Source of the DNA: Celoporthe dispersa
Taxonomy: Eukaryota > Ascomycota > Sordariomycetes > Diaporthales > Cryphonectriaceae
Reading direction: 5' to 3'
Assembly (NCBI GenBank): GCA_016584495.1
Contig: WAID01000005.1
Span: forward strand, 1,314,501 to 1,378,500
Length of the DNA stretch: 64,000 nucleotides
This document shows, one piece after another, positions 35,465 through 48,349 of the stretch. The notes beneath the pieces were generated by a model that searched no databases, had not been told where the DNA came from, and saw only the letters and a program-made list of their open reading frames with translations. The position numbers and the translations under genes were made by a program. Numbering within the stretch: the stretch's first letter is position 1; the number at the start of each line of letters is the position of its first letter.

Positions 35465-36574
35465 AGAGGGTGGAGAGGGGCGAGTGGAACTGGGATGATG
35501 CGCGCGGGTGGTTCTGCCTGTCCATGGTCTTGCGGATACCCGTCACTGGGACTACTACCACCTGGTTCACAGTGACATGCTTCGCCGTGTGGCACATATG
35601 GTGGGGTATATCTCTTGATCTTGTGCTTTTTTCTTCTAATCAAAGAACAAAGCTGGTGGGTCAAGGAAGCCAGAAATCTTCCCGTCCTGGGATCTGAGTT
35701 CATCGCCAGGATATCACATGTCTGCCTTGTCTACATGTGCGCCTATCTGGGTGGCTACGTTGGGGCTTTTTCTGCCTATAGGCCGGTGGTCCTATTTAGG
35801 TTTTGCATCTCCCCAAGGGTCTAGCATACTCACACGTGGTTTTCTTTTTTTCTTCTTCTTGTTGTTTTCTTTTCTGAGCCTTGGGCATACTAGGGGCGCG
35901 AAGGAGGTCTCATCTGGAAAGGCATGGCGTCGTCTGGGATAATGATCTTTGGGGGTCAACCTGGTCAGAGCGCCGACTTGACACCGGGGCCTCGAACTGA
36001 AGATCATGCCGGGAACCGAGGAGGAGCTCTCGTCGGTGTTAATCAGCCATGCATCGCGGGCGTTCAGGGGTTCTACTCTTTTCACGGCCGCGCAGCCTGT
36101 ATATTGTATTGTATTTGTACATCATTAGTCGGTTGAAACACCAACCACACGATCGACCTAAAACTAAACTAAATTTCATTGAAAAGGGAAAAGCGAGAAG
36201 AGAGAGAGAGAGAGAAAAAAAAGAGAAAAAGGGCTATCAGCGTTCGACCTGATTCAAGCAGCTCTCTGTCTGTCCCCCTTGCCCTTCGTAGCCACTCCTT
36301 CACCCTATAAGCAACCAAATGCCGGGAACCAAACCAAGCCAACCACCCCCCCTACAAATCTAACCAAAAAAAAAAAATCCTCAGCCTTCCGGCGCAACTC
36401 GCTTGACACAGCGCGCGCCGCACGCCCCAACAAGATCAAAGGCGAGAATCGCTTCCAGCCGCGCCGCATCCGAGCCCCACACCCAGAACAAGAGCCGGAC
36501 CAGAGCGAGCGTCGCTTTGTTTCTGGCTGTTCCAGGGACCGGAGATCCCAAGCAGGGTGATTAGGATGTGTGGG

Positions 36575-36607
<33 letters not shown>

Positions 36608-37567
36608 GTAGGGTATCCGTGCGGCACGGTTCGTCATTTGTTCCTCGTCTGCCCTGACCAGCTCACCTCAATTTTCCCTTTTTCCTTTTCATCTCGCAAG
36701 TTCACAGTGTTGTACGTCTTTCATTCGTTCATGCCATTATAAACTACTTCCGAGCCTATTATTACTGGTACTACATATCCATCAGAAAACACACAGGCAT
36801 GTATGTGTTTGCCTGCTGCTGCGGCCCTTCTCATCCCAGAACCAGCCGTGGTGCCGATACAGATAATCTCCACACATGCAGATCCAGAACCAGAGGTGTC
36901 TGCCATGCATAATACACCAAAAAAAAAAAAAAGACACCTATCCATACCGACATGCCCATCCTCCCTCCGCCCCCTTTTCCCGATCGTGTGTATCGTCGTC
37001 TAGTTTCGTTCCCATGAGTGTCGCACTGACGCCACGCAAATGCTATTTGCTGTATGGATGAAGATTATATTAAAAAAAAAAAGGTATGTATACCAGGCTC
37101 GGTTCGTTCCCAAGAAGGGTACGAGCCCCAGGGGTATGGAGAGGAGGAGGCGAGAGTTTGGGGTGGATCGAGTTGCCGATTCAAGAAGACTGAGCAAGTC
37201 GGAGTCGGCAAGTGATCGTGCGGGGGGGTCGGGGGGCGCTTGATGGCGTGCGTCAAGGGCTGTTGGCCATTACGCTGCCAGCTCGCAATGACCACGATCA
37301 AGTTTTGTTGCCCACGGAGATGTTTCGAAACGCCATCGACAACCGTACCCTCGGCTCCGTTCCGTGGCCAGGGGCCATAAGGCTGAGGTGGTACCCCGCG
37401 GGCTCGACCCTAGCGATTGCCAAGCCATCCGCGTCTGACAGGGGCGTCGGGATCTGGTTGGTCAGGTCAGGATGCTCGAGCCACAGCACACGGCACATCG
37501 CCCGGGAGGATTCCTTCCCTGCGTTGCCGGCCGTTGGTGTCATATGACCGTCCCTGGCCGGCCCTCC
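35465..37567. other. Convergent intergenic region RPA34 / AUR1
   Basis: About 2.1 kb with no supported gene. It holds 3' flanks, an alternating (TA)n tract at 36575-36601, a GA-rich patch near 36200-36225 and several A10-13 runs. Short frames overlap on both strands. Confidence 0.5.
36575..36601. repeat. (TA)n microsatellite
   Basis: About 13 TA units in the intergenic region between RPA34 and AUR1. Confidence 0.9.
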
Positions 37568-39077
37568 TCACCGGACAACGACAACCTCGCTGAGCTCGCT
37601 CTCCCTCGCCGGACCCCTCTCGGCCCCCTCCCACATCAGCTGGCCGTCGAGGCCCATCGGGATGGTGACGTGCGCGAACTCGCCGTCGGGTGTGCTGGGG
37701 CTCATCAGCGTCGGGGAGGTGGTGCTCGTCCTGGGGGAGCTCGAGGCGGAGAAGCTGGAGCTGCTCCCGGCCGTCCACTCGTCCTCGTCCGAGCGCTGCT
37801 CCAGCAGGCCCAGGCCGTACCCCTCACCGTCCAGCTTGCCGACGAGGCCGTACTCCTCGTCGCGGTTCCGCGGCTTGTCGCCGATCTCGACGTGGTCGTA
37901 CGCCCAGCGGTTCTTCTTGTCGGGCTGCTGGCGGGGCAGGTACCTGGCGCGGGCGACCGTGTAGATCCCGGTGGCCATCAGGCTCCCGGCGACGAGGTCG
38001 ACGGCGTAGTGGTGGTTCAGGTACATGGTGGCCCACCACAGCCAGCCGACGTAGAAGATGAAGAGCGGGCGCAACCTCGGGAAGCAGAAGCTCATGAAGA
38101 GCGCCTCCAGGGTCGCGTTGGCGGCGTGCAGGCTGGGGAAGGCGCCGAAGGGCATGGGCGCGGTGGTGAAGCTCGTGGTGTATATGTCAACGCCCAGCAG
38201 CTTGTCGACGCGGGCCAGGCCCGCTGGTGAGCCCGGCATCCCGTAGTGTGCGGGCTCGAGGCCGTGTTCCTTCTCGTACCAGGGCGGCGTGCAGGGGAAG
38301 ACGAGCGAGAGGGTGACGCCGGACAGGGCCAGCCACCCGAAGGAGCGGGCAAACACCGGTGTCGTCTTGGGCGCGGCAAACACAAAGGTGGCGAGGGAGA
38401 CTACGGCGGGTGCGCCAAAGTGGCCGATGCCGTAGGGCAGCCAGGCGAGCAGGTCGAGGACGGCGTGGGTGTGGGCGGAGAGGATATTAGAGAGGTTGGC
38501 GCCGTACAGGACGTTCTCGAGGGCGGGCAGGACCTTGACCCAGATATGGGGGCGGTACTGCACGGGGATGAAGCTATCACCGGCTGGTCAGCTGGGCCCA
38601 CAGCACCGACACGCACGCAGGGTTCAGGGACAGGGCATACCGGCTGCAGAAGAAGTAGAGGAGGTAGATCCATATGGGCATGGACGGGAGAAAGAACTGT
38701 CTTGTCGCGGGCATCATACACACAAGCAGGGAGACCAGCGGGATGGCAACCTTGACGAGCATCGGCATGGGCGCTATGGAGAGCGAGAAGACCATGAAGC
38801 CTGCCAGGACGGGGTACTGGATGTCCAACCACCCCCATCTGTGTCGCTGAACGGCGCGCACTCCGTCCATGGGATTGAACGAGGCCTGCAGCCTCGTGAT
38901 GCTCGTCGGCTCGTCATACAGCCTCCTCCTGGGCTTCCTGGACCGGGACCTCCTGCTGTCGCCGCCGCCCGAGCGGTACCTCTCTGGGATCTTGATCTTG
39001 AGGGCCCCGGGCCATTGCAGGTGTGGGATGTGCAGCTTCGGCTTGGCCTGTGGCGAGTAGCTGCTGAGGTCCTGCAT
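37568..39077 (-). CDS. AUR1: Inositol phosphorylceramide synthase catalytic subunit AUR1
   Basis: Golgi membrane enzyme that transfers phosphoinositol from phosphatidylinositol to ceramide. It is essential in fungi, absent from animals, and the target of aureobasidin A. The lipid-phosphatase-like catalytic motifs are present: PCTPPWYE, PSLHAANATLEALFMSFCF and MYLNHHYAVDLVAGSLMATG, with the expected His and Asp residues. Several membrane spans flank them (VLAGFMVFSLSIAPMPML, VAIPLVSLLVCMM, MPIWIYLLYFF). Start MQDLSSYSPQ at 39077. One intron, 38574-38640 (GTATGC, branch GCTGAC, TAG), joins YFFCSR to FIPVQYRPHIWVKVLPALENVLYGANLSNILSAHT-type sequence. The cytosolic tail is Ser/Asp/Glu-rich. Total 480 aa, no frame break, so probably an intact gene. 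Confidence 0.95.
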
Positions 39078-41831
39078 TGCGACAGATGCAGGACGACTGT
39101 GCCTGTCTGTGGTTGAGGTTTCCCCAGGCGAGCCGAGTCGTGTGTGGATTGGCTTTGGTTGAGGATTGAACCGCCGTCGATGACGCTATTGATCTACCGC
39201 CTTGTCTATATCATGCTCTGTCTGCAGTGACGCCTGTGGTTCGAGGCCGGCCCCCAGCGACAGGAGACGGAGACAGCAAGCTGAAGCAGAGAACCCCAGG
39301 GCTGTCCTTCCCAAGGCTGATTCGAGAAACGCACAGGCACTTTATTCGACAAATGAAGGAGAAATCCAGGTGCGACTGGAGATAATTTGTAATCGCCGTG
39401 TGAGTCGTGTCCGAGACCTCCGTAGCGGCTGACGAAGACACACAAGCAATGCCCAGAGATTAAATAAAATCAGCTGATGCTTAGCTAGCACGCACGCACG
39501 CACGCCCGACTGGGCTGGAGCAGGAGCAGGAGCAAGCGATCTGAAATCACCACGAGCTGAGGAGAGATTTGAGAGAAAGAGCCAGCAACAAATAGCAACG
39601 GCGATAGGGTGGAGAGGGCAGGGCGAGGGTGGCAAAGACCAGAACCGAAACCTGAACCTGAGTGCGGGACTTGGGAAAATCGACGGACGAGATGATGAGC
39701 GTGTGAGGAGGGGGAGCAAAATCGAAATGTATGTCGTGCTAGAGATGCAGGAATGCAGGCATCATAAAAGTACCACGTACTGTATTTAAACAAGCAACCA
39801 TAAAGAAAAAAACTCAAGAGTCAAGGAAAAAATCAAGAGAAAAAAACGGCTTGGTCGGGCCAACCCAAGTGTCCGAGAAGTCGCGAGATGATGGATAGCC
39901 TCTAAACAAGCGCCTAGCCCTTTTGTGCTCTGCTCTGCCTGTGGCCCTAACCACTGGTCACTGCTGGTCCCTCTTTCTCACCTTGTGCTTCTTCTCTTTT
40001 TTTTCTTCTTTTTTTTTCTTCTTCTTTCTCTCTCTCTTTCTTTCTAGCGCCTGTTTCCCGGCGTCCGTCCGAACAGATGCTTGTCTTACTGTCAGTGTAC
40101 TTGCTTGGGTACCGCTACACCTGTGGCTGGTCCCCCCGGGCAGGAGGGGGACCCTGGACGGTACCTTCCCTGGCAGAGCCTGACGGACCAGTGTTGGTAG
40201 TTCAAGTGGTGGAGAGGCACCTTTGTCAGGGAAATACTGCAGCTGCTACTTGTCATCGAGGTCTCCCCCCCCCACCCATGCAATGCTCTGCCGATGCGGG
40301 CAGGGATGTGCAGGAATTAGCGTTTCGAGGCCCATCCGCGCCTTCCGGCCTTTCGTTTCGCGCCTTCATCAGGGTCGCGTGGGACTTCTTTTTTTTTTTG
40401 TTCCCCTTCTTTCTCTCTTCCCCTTCCCACCTCGTGCCGCCGTACCTATGCCCAGGTGAATGTCTCACCTGACCACCGGCTGCATTGGATGCGCCATCTG
40501 AGGCTCTAAAACCTTATCTTCCCCATCACCAACCATCACAAACATCAAGGTGGTACGATACGAATACGTCTGCCACATCTGCGGATCGCTTCTTCTCTCC
40601 TCTTGGCTCTTACCTCCACCACGTGTCTAGCTCAGACGCTAGAGAGAAGAAAGAAATAACAATGCTTGACTGTCAAATATGTGCACTGTTGTGTAGATTT
40701 CCTGTTATGCTGCTCTGTTATGTGAGGCGTGCCAGTAGCGTGCACAGACGCCCTGACGTCAAGAAACATCCATAATGATGGGCACTCGATAGTGTCCGGT
40801 GCGGTAGGTCCCCGGCGCAAGAGCCGCCTTGTGGCGCCTCCCTCCTATCCTGGCACGCCTGGTGACGCCCTGGACCCTTTGTACCCTGCAACCACCACAA
40901 ACGTGCACGGTGGCCACGATGATGACGCCTCTTCAGAATACCGCGGCGCGGCTGCGAGGGCAGCTACCCACACCTGCCACAGATCCGGGTTGGGTGCACA
41001 TCACCTGAACAGGTGGTGGGGGCCCGGGGACTCGATGGAGACCTGGGCCTGTCCTGTCCTCGATCTGGGCGATCCTAAAATGATGTGTGGGTATGCTCAG
41101 GTCAGCGAGCTGTAAGACCTGGACAAGCTCGATCTCGACTCCTGCCGTCACCCCTGCCCTACATGCTATGTATTGTCTCACACAGACCTTCAAGCTGCAG
41201 CCGTCAGTCGGGCGCTCGTTGGCCTCTGGGACCTGAAGATCCCTATGCAGAAAGCTGCCGCTACCCCACGAAACATAGCGCCAGCACCCACGTGCCTGGG
41301 TACAAGACGCACACAAGACGAAACAGTCTTCGCAAATCCCTTGAGACTGTAGAGGCTCCCTAGAGGCTCTCGGCCGGCCTTCGCTATGGTGATCACCCTC
41401 GAATATCGAATGAGCTACGAGTCACCCGCCGCCGTGCGTCCTGGGCTTGCTTACCACAGTCACTCCCGGCTCGTCAAGAGCCCTGGCGGGCATCGCAAGC
41501 CTGCGACTGCAGGGTACTTGCTATAGTTAACCCACTTCCTTTGACCTGATCACATGTCGAGTCTCTGTGCTGATCTTACATAGATAACGAACATGCTAAG
41601 GGGCCATTATTAACTCCGAACTCCATCCACCCTTCATTCTCAACCCTCATGCTTACACAATCTGCTGAAGTACCAGTACACAGCACCGACCCAATGCAGC
41701 GGGACGTGGCAGGCACCCGTCCTCGTCTCCCTCTTCCCTGGTGCTTCTTACGTGCAGTCTGGACTGGTTGGCTGATTGGACGACGTCGTCTAGCTACTTC
41801 TCGAGAACCATCCGAACATGGGGGGACTCGT

Positions 41832-41855
41832 CACACACACACACACACACACACC
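41832..41855. repeat. (CA)n microsatellite
   Basis: About 12 CA units in the gene-poor stretch between AUR1 and the CaM kinase. Confidence 0.85.
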
Positions 41856-43011
41856 TGCAGACATCTGCAGGCTCGTCAGGATCCAATCGACACCGCCTAA
41901 AAAAAAAGGCTGACCCCACCACTAATTCCAGAGATGCCGCGGGAGGAGCCTGATCTACCACCGTCTTGTGTACCTACCCAGGTTGCCAGCCAAGCTAAAA
42001 TAAGGCGCCCTGGGACTTGACTTTGCCAGCTAGCTACGCGGGTCGGGTAGCCCCCTGATAGTAGGACTGGGCCAGTCTGTCCGTCTGTTCGAGCCTCGCT
42101 CGTTCACGTATTCGGCACGAGAGAGAGACGAGAAACCAAAACGAGACAGGAGAGCAGGGCGGGGATGAGAAAACAGCACAGACAAGAGGAGACAAGAAAA
42201 CTGTGTCAATTCCATCCATCGTAGTTTTTTCTTGGTCCGCCATGATCTCCAAAAGGGTTCCATTCCAGCGCCCTGGACGAGCGATCGGCCTAGGCACCAA
42301 TGTCCTGCAGCTTTACCGAGAAATTGGATCTCCATCCTCTTGGTACCCAACCCAAGAGGCAGAAATCTGGCCGGGGCCAGGCCAGCAGAGAGACTGCTGT
42401 CCCATATCGTCTCGGCGCCGAGGCCGAGAGCGAAAGGCCGGACAAGGCCATCTTGCTGAGCGGTCTTCGGGAGGTTGCCAACCTCGCAGTCCTCGCAGAC
42501 CACGCAAACATGGGTCGCGTGCCCTCCTCCATACCAGATTGTATTTTCGAGGCGACCGCGGTTTCGCATTGCTCCGAGGCCAGCCACACTGCTTTCGGAC
42601 CCCACCTGAACCACGCACACCCCGCTGCCGAGGAGGGCCAGTGCATGCATACAATGTAACGCCGCGAGACACTGCACTGCAGTATTTTTCTGGGGAGAGG
42701 GAGGGGTGGTGAGGAGAGGTCGGCAGAGGACACGCGACTAGCTCACGCCACCACCGGATGGCTCGGGGGCGCGGCTGTCAGTGTCCTACTCGGAAGAGCC
42801 GGGAACGGCTTTTTCTTTTCTTCTTTTTTTTTCTTTTTCTTTTTCTGCTGGCTCACCTCACAAGCTACAGCCTGCCGGGAAAAAAACACCTGCAGCCCGA
42901 AAGGGCCTGCGGAGAATGCTGGCTATCATCGGTTCGCCTTTCACTTCCCAATCGCTATAGCTACCACTCTTCTAGCGTAAAGATAACCTTACTCTTTTAT
43001 TTTTCCCTGTT

Positions 43012-43026
43012 GGGGGGGGGGGGGGG
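43012..43026. repeat. G15 homopolymer
   Basis: An uninterrupted run of fifteen G residues in non-coding DNA. Its length is unreliable if the assembly has homopolymer errors. Confidence 0.85.
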
Positions 43027-44805
43027 CAACGAGACATTACTCCACCGACCGACCGACTGACTGACCGGCTGCCGACCTGCCGCCCCGAACCTGAATGTGC
43101 TGATTGAGTGGGTTGCTGGTTCGCCAGGCTTTTATCAGGCGCATCCTGCCTCTGCAGGGCCAGATCAAGTCACCTCTGTTGAGGTTCGGCGACTTGTACA
43201 ATGACTTATGGGGACCCAAGAATTAAGCCGGTATTTTATTATCCCTCTACTTTTGTTCTTCTCTTTTTTTTTTCTTTTTTTCTCTTGCTCCTTCATCCTT
43301 ACAACCCATGGTAAACACCTCCTAAATCCGACGTGGTTCAAACGCATGGGATGGTCGCTCCGCAGATCTCTGGCTCTAATGTCGAACCACCGCCAACCTG
43401 TAGTGGGGGGACTGTCTGGGGCTTCTTTTTTTCGTCTTCTTTTTTTTTCCTCCTTTTTCCTGGACCCAAAGTGAGTTCCGAAGTTCGCGGGTTCAATTTT
43501 CTCAAAATATACGACGTCTTGAGAATAAAGTCTCTTCTTGCTCTGAAAACAATAAAGCCTTGTGTGTCTCATGTTCTGTGGACTGTCTTGGTGCCTGTAG
43601 ACGTTCCTTACGTCGGACACTGCCAGTGCTGGGCTGGGGACGTGGGGACCGTCAGCTGTTGTCATGGGACGGGTTTGCTCTGGTACTACACCCAAGGAGA
43701 CGAGGCTACCTCTGTCGATGGTGCCTGCAAGACTCGGAAACACTACGTCTAAGAGGGGCGCCGAAAAGAGAAGACTTGGATTCTTGGGTTCCGATGAAGT
43801 GTCACCAGGAACCACAGCCGTGGTGTGCTTTTCGTAGGACGCATCTCGTGCTCGCTCCAGCCAACGGTGTAGGTATCATTGCACCTACGGGGTCGCTTGT
43901 CTGATGGCGAAGGCGGCCGGGGAAAGTTCCACCCCCGCGGAGTGGCCACTCAGATGTCGTGAGGGGCACGGGGGGGAAAGGTGTCAAGCTGCCCTCCCCC
44001 CCCACAGATGGGTACGACCGTCACGTAGGCGCGACTATTGGGCCTATTTGCACAGCCCCTTCTTCGGCCTGAGGGATCTCAAAAGGAAAGCAGCCATGGA
44101 GGACTATGGAATTCTGGAGTCTTGTGTGCTTGGGACCCCGGGGGGGGGCGTCTAAGCCGGGGAGGCAAGCCCCCTTCCCCCTCCCCAACTACTTGACCGC
44201 GTTCGGTTCTCTCATGAGCCCAGATTCGGCGGGAGTGGGCATGATGGCGAGGTCTCCCGTACGTGTGTGGTCGTATGTGCCTGGGGTGCGATCTCGGCCA
44301 CTGCTGTGGTTTTACTGCACAAGCCTCAGCTGGTGCAAACATGCCCAGCCTTCTTTCTGTACCTCAGATAGGAGGCAGGTCTGCAGTTGACCTCCATCAC
44401 CTGGACCAGTCCGTAGGATCGACTGCAGTCACAATGCCTGTGCGCCGTAGCAGTCAGGACCGGTGGCCGTGCCGGGTGCCACGTGCCATGGGATTACTCG
44501 GGGCCGTATAATCGACAGCAGTCCTTTGAATGTCTTGTATGATCAGAGTTCTGGTGGCTGGGAGTATATAGTCGTCTCGTCAATGCGCCTCTGTGCCCCT
44601 GAAGAGAACATCAATCAACAAACGGCCAATGTATCGGCCAACCCGACTGGATATCATGAAACGGTTTCCTCTTTCTTTTTGCTGCAAACGACATCCATCC
44701 AAAAATGAAAACCCATCAAGAAATATCCAAGCGCGCCCTTCCTAAATCGCTTCACGCCCGTCCGCCCCCCCCCCCCCTCTCCCGTCTCCCTCCACCTCCT
44801 CCTCC

Positions 44806-46241
44806 TCACCTCTTTGGCGGCTGCCACAGGCCCTTGGACGTCTCCACCACCTTGTTCACCTCCATGCCCGGCCGCAGGCTCACAGGCACCGCGTTGGTAT
44901 CCAGCGGCGGGGCATCGCTCATAGCCACATCCTCGGCCCCCGTCGCACTGCCGTCGCCCTGCTGCGTCGCGTACCCGGAATCCCTACTCGCACCGCCGCT
45001 GCCCGCAGCAGCAGAGACACCAGAGACGCTGACGCCGCTGTCGGCCTTGGTGACGATGGCAGCGGCGGGGGCGGCAGCGGGTCCCCTGTCGGGCTCCTTA
45101 GACCTGGCGCCGTCCATGAGGCCGGCGTGCAGCTGACCTTCGCGTAGCTTGTTGATGGCGCGGACCGTGTCGATAGCAGCGTGCAGGGTGCGGCGGGCGT
45201 TGAAGTTCTTCTTGACGGTGGGCAGCAGGTTGGCGCCCTTGTCGCCGTCGGCGCCGCCGCGGTAGCCGGCGATAAAGGGGTGCTGGAGGGCCTCGTGGGC
45301 GGTCATGCGCCGCGCGGGGTCGATGGTGAGGCAGAGGCGGATGAACTCCTTGGCCGAGTCGGAGACCCCGCGCCAGTAGTCGGCGGGGGTGAAGCTATAG
45401 TCGGCGTTGAGGATGGCCTGCATCTCTTCGAAGTCGCTGTCGCGGTCGAAGGGGGTGTAGCCGCACAGCAGGAAGTAGGTGATGACGCCCAGCGCCCAGA
45501 TGTCGACAGGCTTGCCGTGGCCCGTCTTCTTGAAGATCTCGGGCGCCATGTAGCCCGGCGTGCCGCACGTCGTGGTCAGCACGTGGAACTGCTCCTCGTC
45601 CATGACGCGCGACAGGCCAAAGTCGGCAATCAGGAGGTCGGCGTTGTCCTCGGGCGTGCGGAACAGGAGGTTCTCGGGCTTGAGATCCCGGTGCACGATG
45701 CCGTGGTCGTGCAGGTAGGCCACAGCCGACAGCGTGGCGCGCACCAGATCGGCGGCGTCGGCCTCGTAGTAGGAGCCCTTGCGGCAGATGCGGTCGAAGA
45801 GCTCGCCGCCCAGCGCGAGGTCCGTCACCAGGTAGAGGTTATTCATGGTCTCGAAGTAGTCGACGAGGGTGAGGATGTTCTGGTGGCCCATGGAGACCTT
45901 CTTGAGGACAGCGATCTCGTTGCGCACCTAATAGATCGAGGGACAGGCGGTCAGTCAATGTCTTGCCGCTCTCTGCTTCTCTCTCGCCATGATCATCAGT
46001 TGCGAGAAGGGGGGGAGGGGAGGGGAGAGAGACAGATGCGCACCATGTGTTCCCTTCCTGACATCAACCTCTTATTGATCACCTTGGCGGCATAGTAGCG
46101 CCCGGTATCGATGTGTACGCATTCCTTCACCACCGAGTATGACCCTGCTCCTAATGTCTTGCCGACCTTGTACCGGCACGGTTGTATCTGAGGCTGCTGG
46201 GCGCCGTTGGCACCAGCCTGTTGTTGGACAGCGGCAGCCAT
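44806..46241 (-). CDS. CMK1: Calcium/calmodulin-dependent protein kinase type I
   Basis: Serine/threonine kinase of the CaMK I group, activated by calcium-calmodulin. The Gly loop is LGAGSYSVVKE, the ATP lysine is in YYAAKVINK, the catalytic loop is HRDLKPENLLF, the DFG is IADFGLSRV and the activation segment runs from TTCGTPGYMAPE (a CaMKK-type phosphorylation threonine). The substrate lobe includes DIWALGVITYFLLCGYTPFDRD. After the domain, VKKNFNARRTLHAAIDTVRAINKLRE has the basic/hydrophobic pattern of the autoinhibitory and calmodulin-binding helix. The tail is Ala/Ser-rich. Start ATG 46241 has ACA ahead of it. One intron, 45928-46043 (GTGCGC, branch ACTGAC, TAG), joins SGREHM to VRNEIAVLKK. 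Total 439 aa, no frame break. Confidence 0.92.
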
Positions 46242-47600
46242 TGTCGGTCGTCGCCGTCAAAGTTGTGGTCCCCTTTTCAGGATCGAAGAGAGGAGAGAGG
46301 GGGGCGGAGAGAGGGAGTCGGAGCGTTTGTGAGGTTGGTTGTCTGGCTCGCCGCCCCGCTATTGCAATCGAGCCGTCGTCAGGCGGTTATCGGGGGGGGT
46401 GTGTTTTTGCCTGGTGTCTGTCGAGTCCAGGCCAAACAAACCTTTGGTTCGCAGTTTGACAAACACAAAGAGTCGCGATCTGTGGTTGCGGCCGGTTGCA
46501 GGAGGACTGCTCGAGCTGAGCTTGTTCTGGTGGTCGTTTTCAGGTCTTATTCCCCTTCAATCCAGTATAATCTGGAAATGAAGGGACAGGAAAAGCTGAG
46601 TGTCCAGGGTCTCTTCCCGCTGCGGGAGATAAGTGAGGTGGCCTAGCCAGGAGATGGTGGGTCGCGCCTTCTCCGTATTATTTTACCCCAGGCTGTCCAG
46701 TCCCAAACACACGCGCGCACGCACACAGTTTGTGAGGCAATCAGGGTGGGAAGCGGTGGGTAAAAGACCAGGCTGAAAGTGGGTAGGTCGATGGATGACC
46801 TCTGCAGGAGATTTTCGCTGTCGTCTTTTTTGAGACAAGGCCCTGGATGGAGTCTGTTTTTTCTTTTCTTTTTCTTCTTCTTCTTTCCGTCACAGTATAA
46901 AAACAGATGACAAGAAAACAGAGATACGAGATACGAGATGAGGGGGAGGGGAGAAACGGGTTCTGAGAAGAGATGTTGAACAAGATCTTGTGACAGGGCG
47001 AGGATGAAAAGTCCAGCAGTAGTACAGAGTACAAGATTACAGGCTAGTGATGCGATCCTGCGTGGTGTCGCGCAGTGCAGTGCAGCGCTGCGCAGCGCAG
47101 GAATCCAACTATCACACCATGTGAGAGAGAGAAAGGGTTCTTGTTTTTGCTGCCCCTCATTATCACGGGCCAATCGAACGCTAAACTATCCCACTGCCTA
47201 GAGCACCGTGTACGAGCTGCATGGAGGCAGTGTCAGGATCTTCTCGGAGACGGATAAGAAATCTGAATCAGCCCATGGCCAAGTTGACTTGGTTCACCGG
47301 TTCCTGCCTCGCTTCAGTTTTTAGATTTTTTGATCTTCCTTTCCCTTCCTATGTGAGATAACTTCATGCAGACCCGAATTAATCTTTCTAGCATGTCTGA
47401 AGTCGACCGTTGAGTTTAGGTCCTGCTACGATAGTACACACTGTGGTACCCCTGAGGTGATCCAGAGCTGTCATCCTGGCGCGTGTGTCTGACCGCCAAC
47501 CAGCTGCAAGAAATAAGCCTTGTGGCCCGGCCATCAGGGCCAAGAGGTCTAGGCCGAGAGAGAGCCCCATGCACACACATCCAGCAGACAGGTGTTCACC
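46242..47600. other. Intergenic region CaM kinase / PTH4
   Basis: CaM-kinase promoter and leader plus the PTH4 3' flank. A frame of 176 aa on the minus strand at 46643-47173 is low-complexity and unlike any family known to me. No gene is called. Confidence 0.5.
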
Positions 47601-48349
47601 TTAGAAGTCTCCCCTCCTGGCCTGCTTCTTGGAGCTCTGGAACTTTTTCGACTTGAGTCTCGCCTCGCGCGCCGACTTCTCCCTGTCGCAAGATCTCAGC
47701 ACGTTGGTTCCTTGCCTCATCAGGCTGTGGATGGTCAATGTAACGGTGCGCACTCACAGGCCCTGGTGTTTCCGTTTCTTCTCGGCGCTCGTGTCACCAG
47801 GCACGGCGTCGCTGTACATCCTGTACAGCTCCTCGAGAAGCTTGGACCTGTTCTCCTCGGTATTGGCGTCCCTGTCCCGCGACGTCTGTGCATGGAAGGA
47901 GAGGCCGTCCTTGTTCCTAACGTAGTGCTTTGACACGCGAAGGGGAGGGTGCAGCAGCTTTGGGAGGACTCCCATGAGCTCCGAGACGGACCAGGTCGTG
48001 ATGGCCTTGCTCTCAGTCCTAAACCCCATGGTCAATGCGGTGCGCATTCCGGGCCAACCGCAGGCTGGAGGGTGGGGATGAGGGAGAGGGCGACAGACTT
48101 GTTCACATGTTGCCCTCCCGGACCGCTTGATCGGGCAAACGTGGTGGTACCCCTGGGGAGCGAAGCCTCGCTGACACTTTGTCGCCACTTTCTGGCCTCT
48201 GCCAGGTCTACAGGGTCGAAAGATGCCTCGAAGGCTTGAAATCTGGCCAGCCTCTTCCACGGTGCCAGTTGGACGGACAAGAGAGGCGTGAGCGGAGCTC
48301 GGTACCGATAGATGAGACTTGGCAGCCTCATCAGAGAAGGACTGGTCAT
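47601..48349 (-). CDS. PTH4: Mitochondrial GGQ-domain peptidyl-tRNA hydrolase (ICT1/PTH4 type)
   Basis: Codon-independent release factor-like hydrolase expected to rescue stalled mitochondrial ribosomes. The catalytic motif is SSGPGGQHVNKTESKA, with the family's HYVRNKDGLSFHAQTSRDRDANTEEN block and a Lys/Arg-rich tail (ARLKSKKFQSSKKQARRGDF) used to enter the ribosomal mRNA channel. Start ATG 48349 gives a basic presequence (MRLPSLIYRYRAPLTPLL follows shortly); an upstream in-frame ATG lies at 48451. Intron 1 is 48019-48098 (GTCTGT...TAG), inside the codon after VN. Intron 2 is 47683-47757 (75 nt, GTGAGT...CAG), joining KHQGL to EKSAREARL. Total 197 aa, no frame break. Divergent from NAB3. Confidence 0.87.

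Larger units (their letters stand above)
39078..44805. other. 5.7-kb region without a recognisable gene
   Basis: Lies between the AUR1 start codon and the CaM-kinase stop codon, both on the minus strand, so it must hold the AUR1 promoter and the kinase 3' end. The longest frames (for example 42030-42677 minus, 43165-43815 minus, 43333-43752 plus) are low-complexity or lack any domain-like pattern. It contains T-rich tracts (39995-40050, 42815-42845, 43265-43280), a (CA)n repeat and a G15 run. Lineage-specific genes or non-coding RNAs cannot be excluded. Confidence 0.5.

Noticed and set aside
43165..43815. A 216-codon minus-strand frame in the gene-poor region
   Set aside because: Lys/Glu-rich text comes from long T/C tracts on the other strand; no domain, no splice support and overlapping frames on both strands.
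46643..47173. A 176-codon minus-strand frame between CaM kinase and PTH4
   Set aside because: Composition is driven by poly-purine and repeat tracts; no recognisable protein feature.
47725..47757. A 33-nt ultra-short intron in PTH4 (GTGAGT, TTGAC, CAG)
   Set aside because: Sequence signals fit, but using the acceptor 42 bases downstream keeps the same frame, gives an ordinary 75-nt intron and produces the conserved EKSAREARLKSKKFQ tail directly.
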